DNA from: Halomonas sp. I5-271120
GTDB taxonomy: Bacteria > Pseudomonadota > Gammaproteobacteria > Pseudomonadales > Halomonadaceae
DNA: 64,000 nucleotides
NCBI RefSeq assembly: GCF_030553075.1
Contig: NZ_CP130701.1
Location: forward strand, 1,488,001-1,552,000
Reading direction: 5' to 3'
Part shown: piece after piece, positions 46,864-56,992 of the stretch
How the letters are laid out: each line of letters opens with the position of its first letter
Position numbering within the stretch: the first letter of the stretch is position 1
Notes under the pieces: model-generated
What the model was told of the DNA's origin: nothing
What the model saw: only the letters and a program-made list of their open reading frames with translations
Database searches by the model: none
Made by a program: the position numbers and the translations under genes

Positions 46864-47781
46864 ATGACCAGCGTCGAACAGGCTCTCGGACCGCTATTCC
46901 TGCTGATTCTGACGGGTGCGCTGCTGGGCGTTGCACGATGGCCCGGCGGCGACTTCTGGACGCGCCTCGAAGGGGTCATCTATCACCTGCTGTTCCCCGC
47001 CATGCTGGTGGCGACCCTGGCCACCGCTGAGGTCGGCTCGGTGCCAGTGGTGCGCCTGGCGCTTGTGCTACTGGGAGCGATGCTCGTCTTCGCGCTGCTG
47101 CTATGGCTTGGCCGAGGCTGGCTGTCGCTGAGCCAGCCGGCCTTTACCTCGGCTTTCCAGGGGGCGCTGCGCTTCAACACCTATGTCGGCGTGGCCGGGG
47201 CCGCCGCCCTGCATGGCAACGCCGGTGCCACAGTGGCCGCCGTGGCGGTGGCGCTGATGGTGCCGGTGGTCAACGTGCTGTGCGTTGCGGCCTTCGTTGC
47301 CGCCGGCACTCTGGGGCCCTCTAGCCTGGGCAAGAGCTTCGCCGCCCTGGCGCGAAATCCGCTGATCCTGGCCTGCCTGGCAGGCATCGCGCTCAACCTT
47401 ACCGGCACCGGGCTGCCCGGCTGGAGCGAAGCGGCGGTCAGTCTGTTGGGCCGGGCCGCCCTGCCGCTGGGCCTGGTGGCGGTGGGGGTCGCCCTGCGTC
47501 CTCAGGTTCTGCTGCGGCTCTCGGCCGGCGTCTGGGCCGCCACGGCCATCAAGCTCGCGCTGATGCCGGCGCTGGTGCTGTGCCTCGCTCTGCTGCTGGG
47601 TCTGCCCCCCGTCAGCCGCGACGTGGCGCTGCTGTTCGCCGCCCTGCCCACCGCCACCTCGGCCTATATCCTCGCCCGCCAGCTGGGCGGCGATGCCGAA
47701 CTGATGGCCGCTCTGATCACCGCCCAGACCCTGCTGGCCATGCTGACCCTGCCGCTGTGGCTTGGCCTGGTGATGGGCTAA
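46864..47781 (+). CDS. AEC-family (auxin efflux carrier-like) transporter
   Basis: A 305-residue protein with ten membrane helices in the AEC arrangement; FNTYVGVAGAAALHG and LPTATSAYILARQLGGD are characteristic. The family includes malate/malonate and other organic-acid carriers; no substrate can be deduced. GAGGAGAC lies upstream of ATG 46864. Confidence 0.88.
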   Translation: MTSVEQALGPLFLLILTGALLGVARWPGGDFWTRLEGVIYHLLFPAMLVATLATAEVGSVPVVRLALVLLGAMLVFALLLWLGRGWLSLSQPAFTSAFQGALRFNTYVGVAGAAALHGNAGATVAAVAVALMVPVVNVLCVAAFVAAGTLGPSSLGKSFAALARNPLILACLAGIALNLTGTGLPGWSEAAVSLLGRAALPLGLVAVGVALRPQVLLRLSAGVWAATAIKLALMPALVLCLALLLGLPPVSRDVALLFAALPTATSAYILARQLGGDAELMAALITAQTLLAMLTLPLWLGLVMG

Positions 47782-47845
47782 CCTCTTGCCTGACTGATCT
47801 TTTGGCGAGGCTATCACGCCATATTCTGCTCTCCGAGTCGCCGCT

Positions 47846-48853
47846 TTAGCCTTCCTGGGTGACCCGGTTGGCGCAAGGCATGCCGCGACTCAGGGCATCG
47901 ATGTTGGCAAGCGTCACCTCGGCGATCTCGGTGAGCGCCTCGGCGGTGAAAAAGCCCTGATGGCCGGTGATCAGCACGTTGGGGAAGGTGGTCAGGCGTT
48001 GGAAAACATCGTCATCGATGATGTCGCCCGAGTGGTCGCGGAAGAACAGCGACGTCTCCTGCTCGTAGACGTCGATGGCCAAGCCCCCTAGACGCCGCGT
48101 CTTGAGCGCTGCGATCGCGGCCCGAGTATCGATCAGCCCGCCCCGCGAGGTGTTGATCAAGATCGCCCCAGGCTTGAGCCGGCAAAGCGCCTGCTCATCG
48201 ATCAGATAGCGGGTCTCATCGGTGAGCGGGCAGTGCAGGCTGATCACATCGCTTTCAGCCAACAGCCGTTCCCGGGACACATACTCCCCGTCCAGCGCCT
48301 GGAAGGCTTCGCTCGGGTAACGGTCCTCGCCGAGCAACCGGCACCCGAAGCCGCGGAAGATGCGCGCCGTGGCAAGGCCGATGCGCCCGGTACCAATCAG
48401 GCCCACCGTCTTGCCGGCAAGCGTCATGCCTAAAAGCCCCTCGAGCATGAAGTTGCCCTCGCGCACCCGGTTGAAGGCCCGGTGGGTGCGACGGTTGAGG
48501 GTCAGCAACAGCGCCAGAGCATGCTCAGCCACCGCTTCCGGTGAATAGGCCGGCACCCGCGCCACCGCGAGGCCCAAGCGCTCGGCGGCGGCCAGATCCA
48601 CGTTGTTGAAACCGGCGCAGCGCATGGCAATGAAACGCACGCCGAAGGCCGCCAGCGCTTCCAGCACCTCGGCATCCAGCCGATCGTTGACGAAGGCGCA
48701 GACCCCGTCGACACCCTGGGCCAGCACCGCACTGTCCGGCGTCAGGGTCACCTCGTGAAACTGAAGGTCGATATCGCGACCTGCACACGCCTCGGTGAAG
48801 AAACGACGGTCGTAGGGCTGAGCACTGAACACGGCAACGCGGGACACGGACAC
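47846..48853 (-). CDS. ldhA: D-lactate dehydrogenase (2-hydroxyacid dehydrogenase family)
   Basis: A 335-residue protein with NAD-binding GLIGTGRIGLATARIF, the catalytic Arg/Glu/His region (NTSRGGLID, YEQETSLFF, ITGHQGFFT) of the LdhA branch. It reduces pyruvate to D-lactate in fermentation. AGGAGG precedes the start at 48853. It is divergent from the candidate small RNA. Confidence 0.92.
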   Translation of the reverse strand: MSVSRVAVFSAQPYDRRFFTEACAGRDIDLQFHEVTLTPDSAVLAQGVDGVCAFVNDRLDAEVLEALAAFGVRFIAMRCAGFNNVDLAAAERLGLAVARVPAYSPEAVAEHALALLLTLNRRTHRAFNRVREGNFMLEGLLGMTLAGKTVGLIGTGRIGLATARIFRGFGCRLLGEDRYPSEAFQALDGEYVSRERLLAESDVISLHCPLTDETRYLIDEQALCRLKPGAILINTSRGGLIDTRAAIAALKTRRLGGLAIDVYEQETSLFFRDHSGDIIDDDVFQRLTTFPNVLITGHQGFFTAEALTEIAEVTLANIDALSRGMPCANRVTQEG

Positions 48854-48981
48854 CTCCTTGTGAAGACTCTGGTAAAAACCCGTATGAAGACTCTATGTAC
48901 AAAAACTGCTGAAAACTCTTGTGGAAACACGGGCGCGAGACCTAGAGTCAGATCTTTTATTGAAAAATATTCTCGTTACGC

Positions 48982-49009
48982 TTGACCGCTCAAATGAGAA
49001 TGCTTATCT
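48982..49009 (+). promoter_or_regulatory. predicted promoter of the candidate small RNA
   Basis: TTGACC at 48982 and TTATCT at 49004, 16 bases apart, directing transcription to start near 49015-49017, right at the first hairpin. Predicted only. Confidence 0.45.
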
Positions 49010-49014
49010 TTGAT

Positions 49015-49130
49015 GTGTGGCGCTCGCCAAGCGCCACTTACCATGCAGAGAATGTCAGGTTCCCTGTCATGGTTTCTCCTCATCAAGCTAGTCACGGTCT
49101 TAATGCCGCCCTCCCGGGCGGCGTTTTTTT
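49015..49130 (+). ncRNA. candidate small RNA with three hairpins and a terminator
   Basis: About 115 nt in the gene-free stretch between ldhA and a LysR gene, both on the other strand. Hairpin 1: GTGGCGCT CGCCA AGCGCCAC (49017-49037), a perfect 8-bp stem at the predicted 5' end. Hairpin 2: ATGTCAGG TTC CCTGTCAT at about 49052-49070 with one mismatch. Hairpin 3: GCCGCC CTCCC GGGCGGC (49105-49122) followed by eight T, a strong terminator for which no + strand gene exists. A -35/-10 pair lies just upstream. No known RNA family is recognised. The rest of 48854-49246 has no gene. Confidence 0.55.
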
Positions 49131-49246
49131 GTCTGGCTTTCAAGACGATAAGGCCATTGTGCCGGGCATCGGTCGGGCTCGCCTTGTCCTCCGTCAAGCT
49201 CGACCGTGTCATCACGTTTCTCAGCGCCAGCATGCTCTGCACAGCC

Positions 49247-50155
49247 TCAGCGAGCGCCGCGCTCTCGCCACAGGCCGCGCTGATAGAGCCGCTCGTGGAG
49301 CAGTGCAGCCAGTGCATCCACTGCGGGCTTCGAGGCCGCCGACATCCGTTTGCCGAGGTGAAGCTGCGCCTCGCCGCCGGTCAGCGCCGGCAGCCCATCC
49401 GCCGGCCCCAGCTCGCGCATCGCCGGCGTCAGCCGCTCCCGGTCGAACACGCTGATCGACAGCCCCGCCTCCACCGCCGTTTCCAGGGCATGAACGCTGG
49501 TACTGGTGAAGACCGCATACCAGGCGCGCTCCTCGGCCTCCAGCGCCTCAATGCCGATCGCCCGGTACGGGCAATCCACCGGATGCAGGCCCAGCGGCAA
49601 GGGCTGCGTCGGGTCGAGCACGTACTCCCGAGCCGCGGCCCAAACCGGTGAAGTGCGCCACAGCGGCTGGCCACCTTCGAGCCGGTGCGAGCGGTCGAGC
49701 AGCAGCGCAAGCGTCAGCTCACCACGCTCGAGCCGTCGGGCCAGTTCACCGCTGGTCGCGGTGACCGCCTCCAACAGCACATCAGGATGCTGAGCCATGA
49801 ACTCGGGCAGGATCTGGCCTACCAGCTCGCGGGCAAAATCCTCCGGCATGCCGAAACGCACTCTGCCGGAAAGCCCTTGGCCGGTGAAACGCGCCAGCAG
49901 CCGGTCATGCTGCCCCAGCAGGGCGCGAGCCTCGCGCATCAGCGACTCACCAGCGGGCGTCAGCGTCATGCCGCGAGCGCTGCGGATCAGCAGCCGTGTC
50001 GCCAAGCGCTCCTCTAATCGCTTGATTTGCATGCTGATCGCGCTGACCGTGCGATGCCGCTGCTCGGCGGCTGCGGCCAGGGTGCCAAGCTGCGCGACAG
50101 CCAGAAAGCTGCGCAACGACTCAAGATCCAGGGCGCTGGACACGACTTCAGACAT
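49247..50155 (-). CDS. LysR-family transcriptional regulator
   Basis: A 302-residue protein with an N-terminal winged helix (DLESLRSFLAVAQLGTLAAAAEQ to about residue 70) and a substrate-binding domain (SGRVRFGMPEDFA). It likely regulates the divergent EamA transporter gene; the 121-base spacer would hold its operator, and a T-N11-A site was not clearly seen. Confidence 0.9.
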   Translation of the reverse strand: MSEVVSSALDLESLRSFLAVAQLGTLAAAAEQRHRTVSAISMQIKRLEERLATRLLIRSARGMTLTPAGESLMREARALLGQHDRLLARFTGQGLSGRVRFGMPEDFARELVGQILPEFMAQHPDVLLEAVTATSGELARRLERGELTLALLLDRSHRLEGGQPLWRTSPVWAAAREYVLDPTQPLPLGLHPVDCPYRAIGIEALEAEERAWYAVFTSTSVHALETAVEAGLSISVFDRERLTPAMRELGPADGLPALTGGEAQLHLGKRMSAASKPAVDALAALLHERLYQRGLWRERGAR

Positions 50156-50276
50156 ATTGAAGGCTCACTGCAATTTTAATCGATTCTCTTAACACTCTAG
50201 TCGCCCGAGAATGGCCACGCCATCATCGCCAACGACCGCTGAACACCTGGGATGTGATGATGCGCTAGGAGACACC

Positions 50277-51470
50277 ATGCAACTGCACTCATCGACACCT
50301 GGATTCCCTCACCGTCTGCCACTCGGGACCCTGTCCATCGCCGCGGGCTTCGTGCTCTGCTGGAGCAGTGGCTTCGTCGGCAGCCGCCTCGCGGTCGCCG
50401 TCGACACCCCGGTACTCACCCTCTACGTCTGGCGTTTCGCCCTGGCGACCCTGATCGCGGCCCTGATCTGGGCGGCACAGTCGGGGCCGCAGGGCCTGCG
50501 TGAGCAGCTTGCGTGGCGGTCACTAGGGCGGGAGGCGGCGATTGGCAGCCTGACCGTGGGCCTTTATCTGCTGGCCATGCTGGTGGCCGTCCAACAGGGC
50601 GTCAGTGCCGGAGTCGCTTCGCTGGTGGGTGCACTGCAGCCCCTGGCCGCCGCCGGATTGGCCGGCCTGTGGCTCGGCGAAATCAACGGTCGCGGCCGCT
50701 GGATCGGCATGGGCGTGGCCACCCTGGGTGCCGGGCTATGCGTGCTGGATGACGTGCAAGGAGTTGGCGGGGCGCCGGCCTGGGCCTATGCCCTGCCAGT
50801 GCTGGCGGTGGCAGCGGTGACGCTTGGCAGCGTCATGACCTCGATGCCACGGGTGAAGCTGCCGTTGATGGCACGCCTGACGGCTCAACTCATGGCGGCA
50901 ACGCTGGTGTTCGTCGCGGCGGCGCTTGCCGCTGGCAGCCCTCTGACGCCGCCGTCAATGGACGCCGAGACGCTCACCGTGATGGCGTGGCTGGTGGGAC
51001 TTGCCACCTTCGGCGGCTACGGTTTCTTCGTGGTCGGGCTGGGACGCTTGGGGGTAGCGCGGCTGTCGACGCTGATCTACCTGACGCCGGCGGTAACGCT
51101 GGGCTTCACCGCCGTCCTGTTCGACGAGCTGCCGGGGCAGCTTGGCTGGCTGGGGATGGCGGTGGCCGCCGCCGGGGTGCTGATGGCCCTGGGCTCACGC
51201 CCACGCTCAAGCAGCTCGACGCAAGCACCCGACCGGGCAACCAGCCAGACGTCCTCTCAGGCCAACATGGAGGCATCCCATTGGTCAGCCCAGGTCAGTG
51301 ACGCGCTCGATGGCGAGCACGCGCACCAGGAGATCCCTCAGACCCAGGCCCGCCCGGTGGGCGAGGCTCAGGCCTCGCGAGCGAAGATCAGGTCCCAGAC
51401 GCCATGGCCGAGTCGTTCGCCGCGGGCCTCGAACTTGGTCAGCGGCCGGAAGTCGGGGCGCGGCACATAG
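50277..51470 (+). CDS. EamA/DMT-family transporter with an extended hydrophilic tail
   Basis: A 397-residue protein. Residues about 15-310 form ten helices of two EamA repeats ([38 protein letters not shown]). Residues from about 312 to 397 are polar, Ser/Gln/Arg-rich, and the last 34 codons are encoded opposite the end of trmB. Family members usually end near residue 300, so the tail probably results from loss of a stop codon. TAGGAGAC lies eight bases before ATG 50277. Confidence 0.85.
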   Translation: MQLHSSTPGFPHRLPLGTLSIAAGFVLCWSSGFVGSRLAVAVDTPVLTLYVWRFALATLIAALIWAAQSGPQGLREQLAWRSLGREAAIGSLTVGLYLLAMLVAVQQGVSAGVASLVGALQPLAAAGLAGLWLGEINGRGRWIGMGVATLGAGLCVLDDVQGVGGAPAWAYALPVLAVAAVTLGSVMTSMPRVKLPLMARLTAQLMAATLVFVAAALAAGSPLTPPSMDAETLTVMAWLVGLATFGGYGFFVVGLGRLGVARLSTLIYLTPAVTLGFTAVLFDELPGQLGWLGMAVAAAGVLMALGSRPRSSSSTQAPDRATSQTSSQANMEASHWSAQVSDALDGEHAHQEIPQTQARPVGEAQASRAKIRSQTPWPSRSPRASNLVSGRKSGRGT

Positions 51471-52192
51471 GGCGCGCTCTCGGCGGGGGCAGTGTTGCGA
51501 TAGCCGGGCGCCTCCGCCATCACCTCCGCCATCCACTCGGCATAGGCCTCCCAGTCGGTGGCCATGTGCAGGGTGCCGCCGGGCTTCAGGCAGCGGCGCA
51601 CCAGCTCGACGAAGGCCGGCTGAACGATGCGGCGCTTGTGATGCTTCTTCTTCGGCCAGGGGTCGGGGAAGAATAACTGCAGGCGCTCAAGGCTCGCGTC
51701 GGGCAGGCACTCGTCTAGTACCCGCAGGGCATCTTCACGGTAAACCCGCAGGTTGCTGAGCCCGCGCTTGTCGGCCTCATCCAGCAGCTTGCCCACGCCT
51801 GGGGCGTGCACCTCGATGCCGATGAAGTCGGTCTCGGGGTGGCGCTCGGCCTGCTCGATCAAGGAGCCCCCCATGCCGAAGCCAATCTCCACCACCAGCG
51901 GCGCCTGGCGCCCGAACAGGGTCGCCGGGTCCTGAGGGCCATCATCGAGCGTCAGGCCGAGCCGCGGCCAGACTTCCTCGAGGCCGCGGGTCTGGGCCTG
52001 CGTCATGCGCCCGGCCCGCAGCACATAGCTCTTGATGCCGCGGCGGTGCAGCGGCGCGGCCTCGTCTTGCGTTGTCTTCTCTTGTACAGATACATCGTGT
52101 GTCGCCTGCGCAGCGCCATCGGCGGCAGGGGCGGCGTCATCCGCCTTAGCGGCGGCTGCGGTGTCGGGCGTCGGGGTGCGGTCGTCGTTCAT
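51368..52192 (-). CDS. trmB: tRNA (guanine-N7-)-methyltransferase
   Basis: A 274-residue protein. The first 45 residues are low-complexity (Ala/Asp/Thr). The methyltransferase has [10 protein letters not shown] for AdoMet binding and [18 protein letters not shown] for tRNA. It makes m7G46. Start ATG 52192 is preferred to TTG 52243. Its 3' end overlaps the EamA gene by 103 bases, tail to tail. Confidence 0.93.
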   Translation of the reverse strand: MNDDRTPTPDTAAAAKADDAAPAADGAAQATHDVSVQEKTTQDEAAPLHRRGIKSYVLRAGRMTQAQTRGLEEVWPRLGLTLDDGPQDPATLFGRQAPLVVEIGFGMGGSLIEQAERHPETDFIGIEVHAPGVGKLLDEADKRGLSNLRVYREDALRVLDECLPDASLERLQLFFPDPWPKKKHHKRRIVQPAFVELVRRCLKPGGTLHMATDWEAYAEWMAEVMAEAPGYRNTAPAESAPYVPRPDFRPLTKFEARGERLGHGVWDLIFAREA

Positions 52193-52252
52193 ACGGCGGC
52201 GGTCGAATATCCGTGAGTCATAAGTAAGGCGGTCGTCAGTCAACGGCGGTGA

Positions 52253-53050
52253 TCAACCGTTGATGCGTCCGGCGAAGGGCGAGGACGGCTCGGCGCTCTG
52301 GCGGCGCGGCATGCGGCCGGCCAGGAAGGCCTCGCGACCGGCTTCCACGGCCTGACGCATGGCGTTGGCCATGCGCTCAGGATCGCGAGCATGGGCGATC
52401 GCCGAGTTCATCAGCACGGCGTCGCAGCCAAGCTCCATGGCCAGGGCCGCGTCCGAGGCGGTGCCGATGCCGGCATCCACCAGCACCGGCACCTGGCTCT
52501 GCTCGACGATCAGGCGCAGGTTGTGCGGGTTCTGGATGCCGTGGCCGGAGCCGATCAGCGAGCCCAGCGGCATGATCGCCGCACAGCCCATGCGCTCGAG
52601 CTCACGGGCAACGATCGGATCGTCGCTGGTATAGACCATGACGTCGAAGCCGTCGGCCAGCAGCTCCTCGGCCGCCTTGAGGGTCTCGACCACGTTCGGG
52701 TAGAGGGTGCCGTCGTCGCCGAGCACTTCGAGCTTGACCAGGTTGTGGCCGTCGAGCAGCTCGCGGGCGAGCTTGCAGGTGCGCACGGCGTCGCGAGCCG
52801 TGTAGCAGCCGGCGGTGTTGGGTAGCAGGGTATAGCGGCTCGGCGGGATCACATCGAGCAGATTGGTCGCGTCAGCGTCCTGACCCAAATTGGTGCGGCG
52901 CACCGCGAAGGTCACGATCTCGGCGGCGCTGGCCGCGATCGCGCGGGACGCCTCGTCGAAGTCACGATACTTGCCGGTGCCGACCAGCAGCCGCGAGCCG
53001 AACTCGCGGCCGGCGATCGTCAGCGGTTGATCCTCGATACGTTCAGACAT
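52253..53050 (-). CDS. thiG: thiazole synthase
   Basis: A 265-residue TIM-barrel protein: [12 protein letters not shown], the Schiff-base Lys in [11 protein letters not shown], and [28 protein letters not shown], given here as a landmark for phosphate binding. It forms the thiazole phosphate of thiamine from DXP, the ThiS thiocarboxylate and dehydroglycine. thiS lies 42 bases upstream. Confidence 0.95.
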   Translation of the reverse strand: MSERIEDQPLTIAGREFGSRLLVGTGKYRDFDEASRAIAASAAEIVTFAVRRTNLGQDADATNLLDVIPPSRYTLLPNTAGCYTARDAVRTCKLARELLDGHNLVKLEVLGDDGTLYPNVVETLKAAEELLADGFDVMVYTSDDPIVARELERMGCAAIMPLGSLIGSGHGIQNPHNLRLIVEQSQVPVLVDAGIGTASDAALAMELGCDAVLMNSAIAHARDPERMANAMRQAVEAGREAFLAGRMPRRQSAEPSSPFAGRING

Positions 53051-53092
53051 CTGGTCTCCTCGGGTGTGGCAGGCGCGCGGTGAACGCGCCAG

Positions 53093-53293
53093 CTAGCCGC
53101 CGCCGATGGCATGCACGATTTCGACGCGATCGCCTTCGGCGAGCCGGGTGGCCTCGTGCTGACTGCGGGGCACGATCTCTTCGTTGACCTCGACGGCGAT
53201 CCGCCGGCCGGCCAGTTCAAGCGCAACAACCAGCTCGCCGACGGTGGTCTCGCTCGCAAGCTGCTTGGCATCACCATTGAGCTGGATCTGCAT
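53093..53293 (-). CDS. thiS: sulfur carrier protein ThiS
   Basis: A 66-residue ubiquitin-fold protein starting MQIQLNGDAKQL and ending HAIGGG, with the C-terminal Gly-Gly that becomes a thiocarboxylate. The extra terminal G (GGG) is seen in several family members. It donates sulfur to ThiG, its downstream partner. No TPP riboswitch-like sequence was seen upstream. Confidence 0.94.
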   Translation of the reverse strand: MQIQLNGDAKQLASETTVGELVVALELAGRRIAVEVNEEIVPRSQHEATRLAEGDRVEIVHAIGGG

Positions 53294-53433
53294 GGCATCC
53301 TCTCAACAGGCTGTTAAAGGGCCCATATTGTAGCCTGTTCGCGGCGCTCGGGGTACGGTAATCCCGGCATCGGCGCCAGGTGCGGCGAGCGGCCTCACTC
53401 GCCCCACCGACCCCAGTTGAACAGGAGAGCAGA

Positions 53434-53805
53434 ATGCGAGATAGGCGATGGTGGATGACGGCAGCCGGCAGCGGCGCGCTGACAGTGATGGCCGGGGCCT
53501 TCGGCGCCCATGCCCTTGGCGACACCCTGGCCCCCAAGCTGCTGGCGGCCTTCGAGACCGGCGTTCGCTACCAGGCCTGGCACACCCTGGCGATACTCGG
53601 CGTGCTGGCCTGGCGGTCAAGCCTGCCGCGCGCCGGGCAGCTGGCGGTGATCCGGCTGTGGACGCTGGGCATGCTGCTGTTCTCGGGCTCGCTGTATGCG
53701 CTGGCACTCAGCGGCGTGACGCTGCTTGGCCTGATCACCCCGTTTGGCGGCCTGTGCCTGATACTCGGCTGGTTGGCACTTGGCTTCAGCGCCTGGCGAG
53801 CCTAG
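53434..53805 (+). CDS. DUF423 membrane protein
   Basis: A 123-residue protein with four membrane helices, GAFGAHAL near residue 20 and GVRYQAWHTLAI, typical of DUF423 (YgdD-like). Function unknown. CAGGAGAG lies upstream of ATG 53434; divergent from thiS. Confidence 0.88.
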   Translation: MRDRRWWMTAAGSGALTVMAGAFGAHALGDTLAPKLLAAFETGVRYQAWHTLAILGVLAWRSSLPRAGQLAVIRLWTLGMLLFSGSLYALALSGVTLLGLITPFGGLCLILGWLALGFSAWRA

Positions 53806-53836
53806 GGCTTGGGCGTAGAGCCAGGGCGCTCAAGTT

Positions 53837-54250
53837 TCAATCGCCGTCGGGCAGCGCATAGGTCGCGGTGACGATGGCCACCGGCTGCTCATCGCCGGCA
53901 GAATAGAGCTCCACCTCGCCGACCGCCAGGCGCCGGCCCAGCTTGACGATACGCGCGTTGGCAATAAGGTCGCGATCACCCCGGGCACGGCGCAGGAAGT
54001 GGCAGTTGAAATCGGTGGTCACGGCCATCGCCTCGGGACCGATCTGGGCCAGAATCGCCACGTACAGGCAAACATCGGCAAGCCCCATGATGCTCGGGCC
54101 GGACACGCTGGCGCCGGGGCGCAAGTGCTCATCCTCGATGGCGAGGCTCATGGTGGCACGCATCTCATCGACGCCCTCGATGGTGCCCTGGCGATGGGGG
54201 AAGGCCTCGTCGAGAAATTCTTCGATGGCGGCGGCGGACATCACGGTCAT
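53837..54250 (-). CDS. PaaI-family hotdog thioesterase
   Basis: A 137-residue single hotdog domain with SGPSIMGLADVCLYVAIL (active-site Asp region) and MAVTTDFNCHFLRRA. It probably hydrolyses acyl-CoA thioesters; the substrate is unknown. CAGGGAG precedes ATG 54250. Convergent with the DUF423 gene. Confidence 0.85.
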   Translation of the reverse strand: MTVMSAAAIEEFLDEAFPHRQGTIEGVDEMRATMSLAIEDEHLRPGASVSGPSIMGLADVCLYVAILAQIGPEAMAVTTDFNCHFLRRARGDRDLIANARIVKLGRRLAVGEVELYSAGDEQPVAIVTATYALPDGD

Positions 54251-54275
54251 GGCGGGCTCCCTGCGGCGAGACGTT

Positions 54276-54314
54276 CCTATGAGGTGTTGCTATGAGGTGT
54301 TGCTATGAGGTGTT
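54276..54314. repeat. 13-bp tandem repeat (three copies)
   Basis: SCTATGAGGTGTT-type units at 54276-54288, 54289-54301 and 54302-54314, upstream of the thioesterase gene. The rest of 54251-54577 holds only the glcB terminator. Confidence 0.85.
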
Positions 54315-54419
54315 CCGATGATACACGGGGGTCGGGCCCAAGATAGCCTATTGGCAGGCCGCGCGCCCAGTCCCAACGCCCCTTCAAAGGTGGCAGACCG
54401 GGCCGCCATCAGGCCACGC

Positions 54420-54452
54420 AAAAAGGCCCCGGAACAGAGGTTCCGGGGCCTT
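54420..54452 (-). terminator. terminator of glcB
   Basis: AAGGCCCCGGAAC and GTTCCGGGGCCTT form a 13-bp perfect stem with a 4-nt loop, and the - strand continues with TTTTT. It lies 125 bases after the glcB stop. Confidence 0.88.
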
Positions 54453-54577
54453 GCTTGCTTACGTCAATCGGTCCCTCGGCCTGGGGCGTCCAAGTCATGC
54501 CCCAACACTGACCAGGACTCAGGGCTCAGCCCACCGGGGCGGGAGGGGCCAGGCGAGACCAGGCGAGGATATCGCCG

Positions 54578-56761
54578 TCAGTGCGCAACCTTCGCCTTGT
54601 GCACCGCCCGCCAGTGGTGCAGCAGCGGCTCGGTGTAGCCGGCAGGCTGTACCCGGCCCTTGAACACCAGGTCACAGGCGGCCTGGAAGGCGCTGGAGGC
54701 AGCGAAGTCGGCACTCATCGCCGTGTAGTCCGGGTCACCGGCATTCTGCTCATCGACGACCCGCGCCATGCGCTCGAGTGTTTCCTGAACGCGGTCGGCG
54801 CTCACCACGCCGTGGTGGAGCCAGTTGGCGATATGCTGGCTGGAGATACGCAGGGTGGCGCGGTCCTCCATCAGGCCGACGTTGTGGATATCCGGCACCT
54901 TGGAGCAACCGGTGCCGTGCTCGACCCAGCGCACCACGTAACCGAGGATGCCCTGACAGTTGTTGTCGAGCTCCTGCTGGATGTCCTCGTCGGACCAGTC
55001 GGGCTTCTCGGCCACCGGCACGGTCAGCAGATCATCCAGCAGGTCGGCCTCGCCCTTGGCTTCCAGCTCACGCTGGACGCCGGCCACGTCGATCTGGTGA
55101 TAGTGCAGGGCGTGCAGTACAGCGGCAGTCGGCGAGGGCACCCAGGCGGTGTTGGCACCGGCCTTGGGGTGGCCGACCTTCTGCTCGAGCATGGCGGCCA
55201 TGCGATCCGGCATCGCCCACATGCCCTTGCCGATCTGCGCGCGGCCGCGCAGGCCGCAGGCCAGACCGATCTGCACGTTGTTGTGCTCGTAGGCCCCGAT
55301 CCACTTGCTGCCCTTCATGTCGCCCTTGCGGATCATCGGCCCGGCTTCCATGGCCGTGTGCATCTCGTCGCCGGTGCGATCCAGGAAGCCGGTATTGATG
55401 AAGGCGACCCGTGACGCGGCCTCGTGGATGCAGGCCTTGAGGTTCGCCGAGGTGCGACGCTCCTCGTCCATGATGCCCATCTTCAAGGTGTCCCGATCCA
55501 TGCCCAGCAGGTCCTCGACGCGGGAGAACAACTCGCTTGCGAAAGCGACCTCGGCCGGGCCGTGCATCTTCGGCTTGACGATGTAGACCGAGCCACTGCG
55601 CGAGTTGCGCGGCGCGCCGTCGGCCTTCTTCAGGTCGTGCAGCGCCAGCAGGCCGGTGACCACGGCGTCGAGCATGCCTTCCGGCACTTCGTTACCATCG
55701 GCGTCAAGAATCGCCGGCGTGGTCATCAGGTGGCCGACGTTGCGCACCAGCATCAGCGAGCGGCCGTGCAGGCTCAGCGTGGAACCGTCAGGCGTCAGAT
55801 AGTCGCGATCGGCGTTGAGGCGACGGGTGACGGTCTTGCCGCCCTTCTCGATCTGCTCTTCGAGATCGCCGCGCATCAGCCCCAGCCAGTTGCGATAGAC
55901 GCCGACCTTGTCCTCGGCATCCACCGCGGCCACGGAATCCTCGCAGTCCATGATGGTGCTCAGGGCGGCCTCGACCACCAGGTCCTTGACCCCGGCCGGG
56001 TCGGTCTTACCGATCGGGTGGCTGCTGTCGAACTGCAGTTCCAGATGCAGACCATGATTGGCCATCAGAATGGCGGTAGGCGCGCTGGCCTCGCCCTGAT
56101 AACCGATCAGCTTGCCCGGATCCTTGAGACCGGTCTCACGGCCGCCCTCGAGACGCACCAGCAGGTGGCCGTCGCGCAGCGAATAGCCAACGGCATCGCG
56201 ATGCGAGCCGGTGGCCAGCGGCACGGCACGGTCGAGCACGCCGCGTGCGTAAGCCACCACCTTGGCGCCGCGCTTGGGATTGTAGCTGGCGCCCTTCTCG
56301 GCACCGTCGTCCTCGCTGATCGCATCGGTGCCGTACAGCGCGTCGTACAGGCTGCCCCAGCGAGCGTTGGCCGCGTTCAGGGCATAGCGGGCGTTGCTGA
56401 CCGGGACCACCAGCTGCGGACCGGCCTGAACGGCGATCTCACGATCGGTATTGGCGGTGGTGGCACTGACGGTCTTCGGCGCGTCGACCAGATAGCCGAT
56501 CTCCTCGAGGAAGGCCCGATAGGCCGGCATGTCGCTCACCGGACCGGGATGCTCCCGATGCCAGGCATCCAGCTTCTGCTGCAGGCGCTCGCGTTCGGCG
56601 AGCAATTCCCGGTTGCGCGGTGTCAAATCAGCAAAGAGGGCATCGACGCCGGTCCAGAAGGCCTTGGCGTCGATGCCGCTGCCCGGCAGGGCCTGATCGG
56701 TGATGAAGCTATCCAGCTCGCGGGCCACTTGAAGGCGGTGGCGGGTAACTCGTTCAACCAT
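54578..56761 (-). CDS. glcB: malate synthase G
   Basis: A 727-residue protein with GLNCGLRG-type segment ([21 protein letters not shown] at about 505-525), [13 protein letters not shown] and [14 protein letters not shown], features of the G isoform, including catalytic Asp/Arg. It condenses glyoxylate with acetyl-CoA to malate. Start ATG 56761 has AGGAG six bases upstream, giving [13 protein letters not shown]; the longer frame to 56788 is unlikely. No glc partners are adjacent. Confidence 0.94.
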   Translation of the reverse strand: MVERVTRHRLQVARELDSFITDQALPGSGIDAKAFWTGVDALFADLTPRNRELLAERERLQQKLDAWHREHPGPVSDMPAYRAFLEEIGYLVDAPKTVSATTANTDREIAVQAGPQLVVPVSNARYALNAANARWGSLYDALYGTDAISEDDGAEKGASYNPKRGAKVVAYARGVLDRAVPLATGSHRDAVGYSLRDGHLLVRLEGGRETGLKDPGKLIGYQGEASAPTAILMANHGLHLELQFDSSHPIGKTDPAGVKDLVVEAALSTIMDCEDSVAAVDAEDKVGVYRNWLGLMRGDLEEQIEKGGKTVTRRLNADRDYLTPDGSTLSLHGRSLMLVRNVGHLMTTPAILDADGNEVPEGMLDAVVTGLLALHDLKKADGAPRNSRSGSVYIVKPKMHGPAEVAFASELFSRVEDLLGMDRDTLKMGIMDEERRTSANLKACIHEAASRVAFINTGFLDRTGDEMHTAMEAGPMIRKGDMKGSKWIGAYEHNNVQIGLACGLRGRAQIGKGMWAMPDRMAAMLEQKVGHPKAGANTAWVPSPTAAVLHALHYHQIDVAGVQRELEAKGEADLLDDLLTVPVAEKPDWSDEDIQQELDNNCQGILGYVVRWVEHGTGCSKVPDIHNVGLMEDRATLRISSQHIANWLHHGVVSADRVQETLERMARVVDEQNAGDPDYTAMSADFAASSAFQAACDLVFKGRVQPAGYTEPLLHHWRAVHKAKVAH

Positions 56762-56992
56762 GGGGATCTCCTGATGCACGCTGACCAACCGGCCAGGCTC
56801 GCCGCAGCGAGCGCCCTCTCGTCGGCACGGAAGGCTTTTTGTGGAAATTAATTCCAGAATATTCTCGAGCTGATGCTATCCCATATTTCGTCGGGCGTCG
56901 TCAACTCCTCGACCAAATGATGAGAACCGTCGTTTACAAATATGGCTTGTGCCCCCCGCTAGCGCTAGCATGTGAGCACTAGGGAGAGATTG

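Noticed and set aside
53294..53433. TPP riboswitch upstream of thiS-thiG
   Set aside because: No CUGAGA-type core or matching helices were seen in this short divergent spacer.
55424..56851. Open frame of 475 codons on the + strand
   Set aside because: Antisense of malate synthase G, with no family features; a by-product of GC-rich third positions.
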